Assembly: GCF_019429625.1 (NCBI RefSeq)
Contig: NZ_JAHXRW010000005.1
Location: 1-64,000, forward strand
DNA length: 64,000 nucleotides
Origin: Celeribacter sp. PS-C1
GTDB lineage: Bacteria; Pseudomonadota; Alphaproteobacteria; Rhodobacterales; Rhodobacteraceae
Direction of reading: 5' to 3'
Part shown: piece by piece, positions 1 through 8,264 of the stretch
How the letters are laid out: every line of letters begins with the position of its first letter
Position numbering within the stretch: the first letter of the stretch is position 1
Notes under the pieces: generated by a model
What the model was told of the DNA's origin: nothing
What the model saw: the letters and a program-made list of their open reading frames with translations, nothing else
Databases searched by the model: none
Translations under genes and position numbers: made by a program

Positions 1-47
1 TCAAACACGTGCTAAAGTCCCCGATCGGCGGTAGCACAACATAGTGT

Positions 48-124
<77 letters not shown>

Positions 125-526
125 AAATTAACAAAATATATCAGACACCTACATACCGCCTTCGGGCGGATCTCTGCGCGGCTAAACGCCTCATGGAAGC
201 GTTGACGAGCCTGCTGCCGTGGCGACGACCCTCTTTCCCGAGGCGGAAATGCAAAGCGCGCGAAGAAAAGGGGAGAGATCACAATGCAAAAGCGAATAGT
301 CGCCAGTTGTGAACTTCCGTTGAAATCGTAACGTCGCCAGACATCTGGCAATCATCGGAATATAGAAGGCGACGTTCCAATATGTCGCTGGTTTTTCGTT
401 AGCCTGACGCTCCAGTTGGGCCACTGTTGTCTGGTTCCGAGACCATGCGGGCGCCAACTTGAACTCAAGCCGGCGCCCGCAAACACTCTAAGAAGGAAGC
501 CGCACGCGGTGCTACGACTGAAAGGG
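125..526. other. intergenic region, no gene seen
   Basis: About 400 bases between the tRNA and the 3' end of importer 1. Short open frames here lack convincing starts and recognisable products. A small hairpin CCGCC-TTCG-GGCGG (156-169) follows the tRNA and may end its transcript, but no T tract follows. A longer inverted repeat lies at 446-481. Confidence 0.6.
446..481 (-). terminator. inverted repeat, possible terminator of importer 1 operon
   Basis: A 10-bp perfect inverted repeat (446-455 with 472-481, core GCGGGCGCC/GGCGCCCGC) with a 16-base spacer, about 45 bases beyond the stop of the minus-strand ATPase gene. The position suits a transcript end. No T tract follows on the minus strand, so intrinsic termination is uncertain and the repeat may only protect the 3' end. 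Confidence 0.35.
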
Positions 527-1255
527 TCAGTGCGACATCCCAATAAAGCTGCGCAGTTCCGGGGTTTGAGGGTTGGTGAACACCTCCTCAGGCGCGCCCA
601 TCTCGTGGATGCGGCCTTGGTGCATGAACACCAGACGCGAACAGACATCGCGGGCAAAAGCCATCTCATGGGTGACCATGATCAACGTCATGCCCTCTGA
701 GGCGAGTTCGCGCACCACTTCGAGCACTTCGCCCACAAGTTCCGGGTCGAGAGCGGAGGTTACTTCATCGCATAGGAGCGCAATCGGTTCCATCGCCAAC
801 GCACGGGCAATGGCCACACGCTGTTGCTGTCCACCCGAAAGCTGATCGGGATAGTTGTCAAACTTGTCGCCAAGCCCCACCCGGTCAAGCATCTTGCGCG
901 CCATGGCTTCGGCATCTGACTTCGAGGTCTTCTTGACCACCTGCTGCGCGAGCATCACGTTCTCACCGGCGGTTTTATGCGGAAAGAGGTTAAATTGCTG
1001 AAAGATCATGCCGACCTTTTGGCGCAGGTTCCGCAGGTGCATCTCGTCGTTGACCAATTGTTGCCCATCAACAGAGACAGCTCCCTTGTTGATCTCTTCC
1101 AAGCCGTTGATGCAACGTAGAAGCGTCGATTTGCCGGAGCCGGATTTGCCGATCAGGGCGATGACTTCGCCTTTTTTGATGTGCAGATCGATGCCCTTTA
1201 GCACCTCGGTCTCGCCATAGCTTTTGTGCAGGGCGTCGATATCAATGAGCGGCAT
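527..1255 (-). CDS. polar amino-acid ABC transporter ATP-binding protein (importer 1)
   Basis: The 242-aa cytoplasmic ATPase that powers importer 1. Walker A (GKSGSGKS) lies near residue 37, the ABC signature LSGGQQQR near 140, Walker B ([12 protein letters not shown]) follows, and the switch histidine is in VTHEM. Length and motifs fit the GlnQ/HisP/ArtP group that works with a periplasmic binding protein and a pair of permeases. AAAGGA precedes the ATG, and the gene overlaps the permease upstream by 14 bases, so translation is coupled. It is the last gene of the operon. Substrate is not shown by the ATPase. Confidence 0.93.
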   Translation of the reverse strand: MPLIDIDALHKSYGETEVLKGIDLHIKKGEVIALIGKSGSGKSTLLRCINGLEEINKGAVSVDGQQLVNDEMHLRNLRQKVGMIFQQFNLFPHKTAGENVMLAQQVVKKTSKSDAEAMARKMLDRVGLGDKFDNYPDQLSGGQQQRVAIARALAMEPIALLCDEVTSALDPELVGEVLEVVRELASEGMTLIMVTHEMAFARDVCSRLVFMHQGRIHEMGAPEEVFTNPQTPELRSFIGMSH

Positions 1256-1892
1256 TGAGTTTCCTTTCGAGTTTCCGTGCGCTCAGCGACAACGGGTAAC
1301 ACAGAGCGAAATAAATCAGGGCCACAAGGCCATAAACGGTGAAGGGCTGGAAGGTGGCGTTGGCCAGAACCGTGCCCGCCTTGGTGACTTCGACGAAGCC
1401 GATGATCGAGGTCAGCGCCGTACCTTTCACCACCTGAACCGAAAAGCCTACGGTCGGCGGGACCGACAGTTTGAGCGCTTGTGGCAGGATGATGTGGCGC
1501 ATCTGTTCGACATAGGTCATGCCGAGCGAGGCAGAAGCTTCCCATTGGCCTTTCGGAATGGCGGTCACGCAGCCGCGCCAAATCTCGACGAGAAAGGCGG
1601 CGGTCCAAAGGATCAGCGCGACGCTGGCGGCGAGGAAGGGCGAGACGTTAATGCCCATGAGACCAAGCCCGAAGAAGGCGAGGAAGAGCTGCATGAGCAA
1701 GGGCGTGCCCTGAAACACCTCGGTGTACACTTTGACGACTTGCTGGAGCCATTTGCGCTTGCCGATCCGTGCAAAGAGCAGGATCAGCCCGAGGATGCCA
1801 CCGCCAATGAAGGAGATGATCGACAGGAGAACCGTCCAGCCGGTGGCGAAGATCAGGTTCGTCAAAATGTCCCAAAATCCGATCTGACTCAT
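1242..1892 (-). CDS. polar amino-acid ABC transporter permease (importer 1)
   Basis: A 216-aa inner-membrane permease of the HisM/GlnP family with several hydrophobic helices, such as the stretch starting TVLLSIISFIGGG. The EAA loop that docks on the ATPase is visible (ASLGMTYVEQMRHIILPQA, about residues 121-139). It pairs with the next permease upstream, overlapping it by 4 bases (ATGA), and overlaps the ATPase by 14 bases. Such compact coupling is typical of amino-acid importers. The substrate cannot be read from this subunit. Confidence 0.92.
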   Translation of the reverse strand: MSQIGFWDILTNLIFATGWTVLLSIISFIGGGILGLILLFARIGKRKWLQQVVKVYTEVFQGTPLLMQLFLAFFGLGLMGINVSPFLAASVALILWTAAFLVEIWRGCVTAIPKGQWEASASLGMTYVEQMRHIILPQALKLSVPPTVGFSVQVVKGTALTSIIGFVEVTKAGTVLANATFQPFTVYGLVALIYFALCYPLSLSARKLERKLNAAH

Positions 1893-2566
1893 CGTGAGGC
1901 CCTCCGTTTCGTGGCGAAGATCGAATGACCCACCTGGATAAGGATAAAGCGCAAGAGGATCGCAAGGCCGAGGTAGATCGCGGTGGAGACGAAATAGGCC
2001 TCAAACGCGCGGAAGGTGCGGGACTGGGTGAAGTTGGCTGCGAAAGTCAGGTCTTCGACGGCGATCTGGCTGACGACGGCGGAGCCGAGCATCACGATCA
2101 CGACCTGAGAGGCGAGCGCCGGCCAGATCTTTTGTAACGCAGGCACCAGAACGATGTGGCGAAAGGTCTGGATCGGCGACATCGCGAGCGATGCCCCGGC
2201 CTCGAACTGGCCTTTCGGCGTGGCCTCGATCCCGGCACGAATGATCTCCGCACTATAAGCGCCGAGGTTGATCACCATAGCGAGCATGGCGGCCTGCACT
2301 TCGGTCAGGCGCAGCCCCAGAGCGGGCAGACCGAAGAAGATGAAGAAGAGCTGAATGAGGAATGGCGTGTTGCGGATCAGTTCGACGTAAACGGCGACGA
2401 TGATGCCGAGCCATTTCGGCCCCAAAGACCTTGCCCAGGCACAAAACGTGCCCACGGCAATGCCGACAACACCGCCCACGGCGATGAGTTTGATGGTCAT
2501 CCATATGCCTGCCAGAAAGACAGGCCAATAGGTGCCAATCCACTCGAAGTTGAATTGGTAATTCAT
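1889..2566 (-). CDS. polar amino-acid ABC transporter permease (importer 1)
   Basis: The second permease of importer 1, 225 aa, same family as its neighbour. It contains the N-terminal motif of amino-acid permeases (VELIRNTPFLIQLFFIFFG) and an EAA loop (GASLAMSPIQTFRHIVLVPA). The two permeases probably form a heterodimer in the inner membrane. It begins 58 bases after the binding-protein gene, across a GC-rich hairpin (2596-2614), and overlaps the following permease by 4 bases. Confidence 0.92.
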   Translation of the reverse strand: MNYQFNFEWIGTYWPVFLAGIWMTIKLIAVGGVVGIAVGTFCAWARSLGPKWLGIIVAVYVELIRNTPFLIQLFFIFFGLPALGLRLTEVQAAMLAMVINLGAYSAEIIRAGIEATPKGQFEAGASLAMSPIQTFRHIVLVPALQKIWPALASQVVIVMLGSAVVSQIAVEDLTFAANFTQSRTFRAFEAYFVSTAIYLGLAILLRFILIQVGHSIFATKRRASR

Positions 2567-2590
2567 ATGAAGTGTCCCGATGATGGAAAA

Positions 2591-2614
2591 AGATCGCCCC
2601 GCGCGAGGCGGGGC
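2591..2614 (-). terminator. hairpin between binding-protein and permease genes
   Basis: Stem GCCCCGC (2596-2602) and GCGGGGC (2608-2614) with a 5-base loop. On the minus strand a TTTTT tract follows four bases after the stem. Its place directly behind the binding-protein gene suggests partial termination or protection of upstream mRNA, giving more binding protein than permease. The role is inferred. Confidence 0.6.
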
Positions 2615-2624
2615 GGGATCCGGA

Positions 2625-3413
2625 TCAGAGCTCTGCGGGCAGGTCGAGGCCCAGCCACTGCTGGCTGATCGCGTTCAGCTCACCATCGGCTTTGGCGGCG
2701 GCGATGATTTCATTGAGCTTCGCCATCAACTCCGGCTCACCTTCGTTGAAGCCGATGTAGCAGGGCGAATTCTTCACGAGGAATTTCATTTCCGGGCGTT
2801 TCGGCGGGTTGCGTTCGATGATCGCGGCGGCGACGACGTTGCCGGTGGCGATGGCTTCGACTTGGCCGGAGAGGAAGGCGGAAATCGTGCCATTGTTGTC
2901 TTCATAGCGCTTGAGCGTCGCGTCTTCCGGCGCGATCTCGGTCAGTTCGAGGTCCTCGATGGAGCCACGGGTCACGCCGACAACCTTGCCGGACAGATCG
3001 CCAGCCTCGGAAATCTCAACATCGGAGGGCGCGAAGACACCATTGTAGAACGGCGCATAGGCGTCGGAAAAGTCGATCACGGCGTCACGCTCGGCATTTT
3101 TGCCCATGGAGGAGATGACGATGTCGACCTTGTTGGTTTGCAGATAAGGAATGCGGTTCGCGGAGGTCACGGGCACCAGCTCAACCTCAACGCCAAGTTT
3201 TTCGCCGATCAGATTGGCCATGTCGATGTCGTAGCCCTGCGGTTTCATATCGGCGCCGACGGAGCCGAAGGGCGGAAAGTCTTGCGGCACAGCCACGCGG
3301 ATTTTGCCCGCAGCCGTGATGTCGGCCAGAGCATCCGCGAAGACGGCGGTGGCGGAGAGAGAAAAGGCAGCGGCGAGAGCGCCGGCTTTCAGAAAATTGC
3401 GTTTCGTGATCAT
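2625..3413 (-). CDS. periplasmic amino-acid-binding protein (importer 1)
   Basis: A 262-aa solute-binding protein, family 3. The N-terminus MITKRNFLKAGALAAAFSLS followed by ATAVFA is a signal peptide, so it is exported. The mature part starts ADALADITAAGKIRVAVPQDFPPFG in outline, the usual entry into lobe 1, with GYDIDMANLIGEKLGV next. It would capture a polar amino acid and hand it to the two permeases. GGGGAA precedes the ATG. It lies 36 bases downstream of the GntR gene on the same strand, so both are probably co-transcribed. Exact ligand unknown. Confidence 0.93.
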   Translation of the reverse strand: MITKRNFLKAGALAAAFSLSATAVFADALADITAAGKIRVAVPQDFPPFGSVGADMKPQGYDIDMANLIGEKLGVEVELVPVTSANRIPYLQTNKVDIVISSMGKNAERDAVIDFSDAYAPFYNGVFAPSDVEISEAGDLSGKVVGVTRGSIEDLELTEIAPEDATLKRYEDNNGTISAFLSGQVEAIATGNVVAAAIIERNPPKRPEMKFLVKNSPCYIGFNEGEPELMAKLNEIIAAAKADGELNAISQQWLGLDLPAEL

Positions 3414-3449
3414 AGTTATTCCCCTGATAGTTAAAAGTTGAAGCGCAGT

Positions 3450-4130
3450 TTAACCCCGACCGTTCGGCGCCTCATCGAGACGGAGGGTATTCTTGAGAAG
3501 TTCGATCGCGTCTGGCGATGTGTCGATCATGATCCCGGCTTCGACATCTTCGAGATGTTCAAAGGACAGGCGGGCGGCGGTTTTCATATCGCCGCGGGCG
3601 ATGGCTTCGAAAATCTCGACGTGATCCTTGTGCGAGGCCAGCGCATTGTGTTCGGATTGGTAGCGCAGAGAGATGAGATTGGTCCGGGCCGCCAATGTGC
3701 GCATGGTTTCGACCAATGTTGCATTGCCCGATTGTTTGACGATGCGGACGTGGAAATCGCCCATGAGATAGGTGAGGCGCGTCTTGTCGCTCGCGTCCAC
3801 CGCTTTGCGTTCTTCGTCGATATGGGCTTGCAGGTCGGCGATTTGCGCCGCTGTGAAAGGCGCTGAATTGATAAGGAAGCCGTATTCGAGAATGCGGCGG
3901 GTCGCGTAGACCTCAGCGGCCTCTTCCGCAGAAGGTTCGACAACAAACCAGCCTTTGCGCGGTTTCACCATGACGATATTGCGCGCCTCAAGCCGCGTCA
4001 GCGCCTCACGGACGAGGGTGCGTGATACGCCAAAGGCTTCGGCGAGTTGATTTTCCGACAGGCGATGGCCTGGTTTGATCCGGCCTTCGACCACGGCCGA
4101 AAGCAATGTCGCTTCAATCCCTTTCGGCAT
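3450..4130 (-). CDS. GntR-family (FCD subgroup) transcriptional regulator
   Basis: A 226-aa DNA-binding regulator. The winged helix is at the N-terminus (LAEAFGVSRTLVREALTRLEA) and the C-terminal alpha-helical FCD ligand domain has the metal-site pattern FHVRIVKQSGN and later SHKDHVEIFEAI. I chose ATG 4128-4130 (MPKGIEATLL) over a start 90 bases earlier, because the longer form would translate through a TTGTATGCAA-type operator. It sits first on the strand before importer 1, so it most likely controls that operon and itself. Effector unknown; many relatives sense organic or amino acids. Confidence 0.88.
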   Translation of the reverse strand: MPKGIEATLLSAVVEGRIKPGHRLSENQLAEAFGVSRTLVREALTRLEARNIVMVKPRKGWFVVEPSAEEAAEVYATRRILEYGFLINSAPFTAAQIADLQAHIDEERKAVDASDKTRLTYLMGDFHVRIVKQSGNATLVETMRTLAARTNLISLRYQSEHNALASHKDHVEIFEAIARGDMKTAARLSFEHLEDVEAGIMIDTSPDAIELLKNTLRLDEAPNGRG

Positions 4131-4145
4131 CTCTTGTCGCTCACT

Positions 4146-4170
4146 CTTGCATGTCAATCTTGTATGCAAG
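4146..4170 (-). promoter_or_regulatory. probable GntR operator
   Basis: CTTGCAT (4146-4152) is repeated inverted as ATGCAAG (4164-4170). Inside the right half, CTTGTATGCAAG (4159-4170) is close to the TTGTATACAA-like sites bound by FCD-type GntR proteins. It lies 16-40 bases upstream of the chosen regulator start, a good position for autoregulation of the regulator-importer operon. Confidence 0.6.
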
Positions 4171-4998
4171 AGAGATGGCGAAGCGATTTCTAGCAAGTTT
4201 TGCCTCGAAAAATGCGGCAATGAGAGGTCAAAACTTCATTTCGACTATTTTTTGAACGCCCACTTGGCAAGAAAGACGCCAAAGCTACCACTATGAGAAT
4301 GGGGCGGGTCCCTTTCAGAAGATTCCCTTCCCCCTGAAACTAAGGTTCGGCTTGGAGGTCGATTTCCGCCCCAATCCTACGTCAACGGGACACACCACCT
4401 TGCCTTCTGCAACCGTTCCTCACATGACCTCTGAAGCTCATGGAGGTCGCGGCTCCGCGGCATCCGGCGCGTTTTGTTCCGTTGTGACATCGCGTCTCAA
4501 CGCTCTCCCGGTCCCTCGTAGAAGCACCGTGAAAGCAAATGGAGAGAACTTAAAAGTGTGGTTGAAAGGGCAATGGACGCAGGCGTCCCAAACGAGCGTT
4601 TCTGTATGATGCGGTATATCCCGTAGGAATCACGGGTCTGTGGTTGACGCTTAGAGCGGTGAAAGTCCCGTGAGCGCACAGACGATTCTAACCAGATTTC
4701 GGTGTTTCAAATATTTTGAAACCTTAGAAATGTAGCGCGGGTGAAGCGCTCAAGAGTAGACAATTATCAAGATCGGTTGCGTCTGTATGGACGATGCCAA
4801 ATCAACCAAGCAGTTGGAGAACCAAGGCTTTTATGAAACCGTAGGCTCGGTTCAATGGCGCTGAAACGGAGGTCCCCAGCCACGTATCGGATACAATCCT
4901 CTCCCCATGTCCTGCATCGACCAGCAATTTTAAACAATGGCCCAAATATTGCCATTTTTTTGCGTTCCTCTGACACAATCCCGTTGAGGTGCGCTGTC
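4171..4998. other. long intergenic region before the Tad locus
   Basis: About 830 bases without a convincing gene; open frames here have no family features. It should hold the promoter of the minus-strand GntR operon and that of the plus-strand tadE operon. Notable items are a set of alternative pairings at 4620-4683 and an AT-rich perfect stem GTTTCAAA/TTTGAAAC (4704-4711 with 4715-4722). Confidence 0.6.
4620..4683 (+). promoter_or_regulatory. possible structured leader RNA (alternative hairpin or pseudoknot)
   Basis: CACGGG (4631-4636) can pair with CCCGT upstream (4620-4624) or with CCCGTG downstream (4667-4672). GTCTGTG (4636-4642) is complementary to CACAGAC (4677-4683), crossing the second pairing as in an H-type pseudoknot. 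It is 315 bases upstream of the first tadE gene. Pairing is visible; function is inference and chance is possible. Confidence 0.3.
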
Positions 4999-5445
4999 AT
5001 GTTCGAAGCCTACAAACTCGCAATGAAAAGGTTCGCCAGAGCTGATGATGGTTCGGCGACTGTTGAGGCGGTCTTAATCCTGCCGCTCTTTTTGGCCATT
5101 ATGGCACTCCTCTTTGATGCATCGTCTATGTTTCATGGGGAGGCAAAAGCTCTGCGCGTGCTTCAGGACGCGAACCGGAACATGTCCATCGGTAGATTGG
5201 AAACGGATGGCGAAGTTGAAGCCTACATAGCTGCCAGGCTGACGGCATTGAACATCACGACCTTGTCGGTAGACACCACTTCGAACAACGATGTTGTCCT
5301 GACTTCAATCATCATTCCAGCGCGCCAATTTCAGCTCTTCGGCTACTTCGAGGCGCTCCTGAACGCGAACATCGAGATCACTGGGGCCCACATCCGAGAG
5401 AGCTGGGACCCATCAACCTTTACGTCTGTGGTATCCACATCATGA
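4999..5445 (+). CDS. TadE-like pseudopilin
   Basis: A 148-aa protein with the TadE layout: a short positively charged N-terminus, the motif DDGSATVEAVLILPLFLAIM, one hydrophobic helix (about residues 20-42), then a periplasmic domain. TadE-type proteins are minor pseudopilins processed by the prepilin peptidase and needed to assemble Flp pili. ATG 4999 was chosen because GAGGT lies 10-14 bases upstream and the longer frame adds an unrelated leader. It overlaps the next gene by 4 bases (ATGA) and heads a three-gene operon. Confidence 0.75.
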   Translation: MFEAYKLAMKRFARADDGSATVEAVLILPLFLAIMALLFDASSMFHGEAKALRVLQDANRNMSIGRLETDGEVEAYIAARLTALNITTLSVDTTSNNDVVLTSIIIPARQFQLFGYFEALLNANIEITGAHIRESWDPSTFTSVVSTS

Positions 5446-5849
5446 CACGTATGAGCCCAAAAAACTTCCTTCGGGACCAGAGCGGTTCGGCCACGATCGA
5501 AACCGTTCTGTGGCTGCCATTTTTCGCATTTTTCATCACGTTCTTTGTCGACGTGGCGATGATCTTCCAAGGGCAGGCGCGTGCGCTCAAGGTCATTCAA
5601 GAGGCGAACAGGGAACTCTCAATCGGCGCGTATACTTCGATTTCAGACTTCGAAGCGCGGGTCATGGCTGACCTGACGGCGATGGGAATGGCTCCTGATA
5701 GCCTTGATACATCTATCGTCGCCGGTGTCGTTACGACACGAGCGCTCATTCCTACGGATGCGCTCGCAGTGGTGGGGCTCTTTACACCCTTAACCTCTTT
5801 CCAGGTCGGTGTCGGCTCGGAAATGATGATTGAAAACTGGGAGGTATGA
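5442..5849 (+). CDS. TadE-like pseudopilin
   Basis: A 135-aa paralogue of the preceding gene: DQSGSATIETVLWLPFFAFF and then a single transmembrane helix, followed by an extracytoplasmic domain with QGQARALKVIQEANRELSIG, matching GEAKALRVLQDANRNMSIG in the neighbour. The two therefore arose by tandem duplication and may form a hetero-oligomer in the pilus assembly machine. Translation is coupled on both sides by 4-base ATGA overlaps. Cleavage after the glycine before SATIE is possible by analogy with prepilins but not shown. Confidence 0.78.
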   Translation: MTRMSPKNFLRDQSGSATIETVLWLPFFAFFITFFVDVAMIFQGQARALKVIQEANRELSIGAYTSISDFEARVMADLTAMGMAPDSLDTSIVAGVVTTRALIPTDALAVVGLFTPLTSFQVGVGSEMMIENWEV

Positions 5850-7222
5850 CGATGCGCCTGTCCCACAACTCTAAATTTCTGAGCAACACGGATGGGTCGA
5901 TCACGATCCTCGGTCTCTTCTTTCTTGTCGCCTGTATTGCCGTTGCCGGACTCGGCCTGGATGTGATGCATGCTATGTCGACGCGGACACATCTTCAGGT
6001 CGCTGGCGATTCCGCGGCTCATGCCGCTCTGATCTCGCGACAAAATTTTTCGGAAGCCGAGTCAAAGGCGATCGGGGTTTCGGTTGCGAAGATGGCGCTC
6101 CCCACTGGAAAATATGGAAATTCCATTCAAACCAGCGATATCCAGTTTGGCCGATGGGATGCCGAAAAGAAAAGCTTTACCGCGTCAGCCGGCGAGGACG
6201 ACGCCGTGCTCGTGGATGTTCAGCAGGCCGCAGCACGCAACAATGCGCTGGGCATGTATTTTCTGCGTTTCGCCGGCATCTGGTCGATGGACGTGTCTTG
6301 GCAGTCTGTCTTTGAAACCTATGTGCCCACCTGCATGCGCGAAGGATTTGTGGCAGATCTCAAAGTCGATGTGACAACCGGCAACACCTATACGCCCGGC
6401 TTTTGCATTCATGCGAATACCTATGTCGAACTCAACAATGACAATACGTTTCACGACGGGGTCATCGTGTCGATGCCCGACAAAAATGACATTGTCCTGC
6501 CGTCTGATGGGACGTCGTCGAACACCGGCCTCTCAAAGGCGTTGCGCGATGGTGCGTATGAGTTGAATGTGATGCGCCGGATCGAGGAATTTATCGCGGG
6601 GCTTCAGGATAAGAATTCCGACTACTACCGCAGCTACATCACCAATTCCGAGGTCTTGGACATCAGCTGTGTGCTGAGTGGCAAGGGGTGCCTGGGGGCG
6701 GATGAACCCGGATTGACTCAGATTGAAATGGCTTGGGAGGAGGGGCGTATCCATAACGTCACCTGCACGAAGCCGTCTGATTTTCTTCAGGTCAAGTCGA
6801 GCACCAACACACCATTCCGCAATGGCATTCTGATCACCAATTGTCAGGTCAAGCTTAACGACTATCAGGCGTTTGAGAATATGGTGCTCGTATCGACCAA
6901 TACCAACACCCAAGCGGACGGATATGCTGTAACCGCAGCTTCAAATTTCCGGCTGGGACGCGATGACAATTGCGCGGCGGGCAACGACGCGCAGATCTTG
7001 ACCTACGGAGCGGTCAAAATCGCACAGAGCTTCGAGTCCTACGGCGGCCAGATCATTGCAGGGGAAAACATTGTGTTCACAGCAGACGCGGTCGGGATTT
7101 CGGGTATTTCGCTGATTGCCGGCGGGGAGATTCGTGGAACGACCGATTCCGTTATTGGCTTCTGCGGCGGTGCGCAAATGGACAATAGCTTCCTTCCTGA
7201 ATATTTCCGGATGGCATTCTGA
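5846..7222 (+). CDS. TadG-like Flp pilus assembly protein
   Basis: A 458-aa protein beginning with the N-terminal Tad domain: NTDGSITILGLFFLVACIAV, one membrane helix, then LQVAGDSAAHAALISRQ, the alanine-rich segment typical of TadG. The large remainder is extracytoplasmic and contains paired cysteines, for example CVLSGKGC, DDNCAAGN and GFCGG, suggesting disulfides. TadG is thought to help localise or anchor the pilus at the envelope. No von Willebrand MIDAS motif was seen, unlike some TadG proteins. It overlaps the preceding tadE by 4 bases. Confidence 0.72.
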   Translation: MTMRLSHNSKFLSNTDGSITILGLFFLVACIAVAGLGLDVMHAMSTRTHLQVAGDSAAHAALISRQNFSEAESKAIGVSVAKMALPTGKYGNSIQTSDIQFGRWDAEKKSFTASAGEDDAVLVDVQQAAARNNALGMYFLRFAGIWSMDVSWQSVFETYVPTCMREGFVADLKVDVTTGNTYTPGFCIHANTYVELNNDNTFHDGVIVSMPDKNDIVLPSDGTSSNTGLSKALRDGAYELNVMRRIEEFIAGLQDKNSDYYRSYITNSEVLDISCVLSGKGCLGADEPGLTQIEMAWEEGRIHNVTCTKPSDFLQVKSSTNTPFRNGILITNCQVKLNDYQAFENMVLVSTNTNTQADGYAVTAASNFRLGRDDNCAAGNDAQILTYGAVKIAQSFESYGGQIIAGENIVFTADAVGISGISLIAGGEIRGTTDSVIGFCGGAQMDNSFLPEYFRMAF

Positions 7223-7605
7223 TCGACCGAGAGGGACAGAAGCGATGCAATGGAGCGCGCCGCGACGCGCTCCATAAGTCTAGCGACATATAGGAACCAT
7301 ACCTCACCGGCGCGGCTCTGTTTGGTTCCGGCTTCCTGTCTTTTCGGATCGCGCGAAACTGTCCCATTGACGACAACGGCAAGCAGGCGATTTTCACATT
7401 TTCCGTCGTTTTGAAACGCGGATTTCTGGACGCGGCAGTCCAACGACAGGCGACTCATTGAAGCCGTGGCGTAGCGCTTGCCGCCTGACTGCGACCCGAA
7501 GTTTTATCGAATGTTTCCGGTATGTTGCCGGGCGGCCTAGGTCGAGGACCTCTAAATGTGCAAAATGTGATATGATGGGAGTGTGTTCTCGGGAGGAGAA
7601 GTGAC
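7223..7605 (+). other. intergenic region with hairpin and promoter
   Basis: About 380 bases. A 10-bp GC-rich stem ATGGAGCGCG/CGCGCTCCAT (7250-7259 with 7266-7275) lies 28 bases after the tadG stop and may end the first Tad block, though no T tract follows. The centre holds no recognisable gene. A promoter for the DUF1326 gene is suggested at 7568-7576. Confidence 0.5.
7568..7576 (+). promoter_or_regulatory. extended -10 promoter for the DUF1326 gene
   Basis: TGA directly followed by TATGAT is a near-consensus extended -10 element, 30 bases before the start codon. No good -35 box is seen 17 bases upstream, which extended -10 promoters can do without. GGAGGAG at 7591-7597 then serves as the ribosome site for ATG 7606. 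Confidence 0.4.
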
Positions 7606-8220
7606 ATGACCAATTGGCATATTGAAGGCGACTATATGGAAACCTGCAACTGCGATTTCCTGTGTCCGTGCATCACATCGAACCTTACAGCGACACCGAC
7701 CGAAGGGGAGTGCAAGGCGGCGATCGCGATGAAGATCACCAAGGGGGATAAGGATGGTATTTCGCTCGACGGCACTTCGGTTATCGTGGTTCTCCACTCA
7801 CCGGGCGCAATGATAGACGGCAATTTGAAAGTTGGCGTCATCATCGACGAAGCCGCGAGTGACGCTCAAGCGAAAGCGATTTCGGAAATCGTCTCAGGTG
7901 CCGAAGGCGGCCCGTTGGAAGCCCTTGGGCCGTTGATCGGTGAAGTGGCGGGTATCGAACGACGTGCCATCAGCTTTGAAGGAGACGGGACCAAATATGC
8001 GGTGAGCGCCGGAGAGCTGATTGAGCAGGAAATCGAAGCTGCCCTCAGTGGTCTGCCGGATGGCGGGCCGATCATCATTGAAAATGTCGTCCATCCGGTG
8101 AGTTCGAGATTGGCGTTGGCTCATGCGAAGAAGAGCAAATTTGATGCCTTCGGTATCGAATGGGACAATAGCAGCGGTACCAAAAACGGGCACTTCGCGC
8201 CCTTCGAATGGACCGCTTGA
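7606..8220 (+). CDS. DUF1326 domain-containing protein
   Basis: A 204-aa protein of the DUF1326 family. The family's hallmark is the N-terminal cysteine cluster, seen here as ETCNCDFLCPC with cysteines at residues 14, 16, 20 and 22, which looks like a metal site. No signal peptide. Genes of this family are regularly followed by a DUF2182 membrane protein, as here (44-base gap). The pair's function is not established; a role in metal handling is my inference from the cysteines. A strong ribosome site GGAGGAG supports the start. Confidence 0.85.
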   Translation: MTNWHIEGDYMETCNCDFLCPCITSNLTATPTEGECKAAIAMKITKGDKDGISLDGTSVIVVLHSPGAMIDGNLKVGVIIDEAASDAQAKAISEIVSGAEGGPLEALGPLIGEVAGIERRAISFEGDGTKYAVSAGELIEQEIEAALSGLPDGGPIIIENVVHPVSSRLALAHAKKSKFDAFGIEWDNSSGTKNGHFAPFEWTA

Positions 8221-8264
8221 GGCTTCGATCTTTCCTTTGATCTCATCCATAGAGGGGTGGGCGC

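Noticed and set aside
156-169. Hairpin after the tRNA as intrinsic terminator
   Set aside because: A short GC stem without a following T tract is too weak to call with confidence.
2580-3434. 284-codon plus-strand open frame opposite binding protein 1
   Set aside because: Mirror of a clear solute-binding protein gene; no recognisable domain.
4640-4680. GTGAAAGTCCC motif resembling group II intron ends
   Set aside because: No reverse transcriptase, no domain V hairpin and no second intron boundary were seen.
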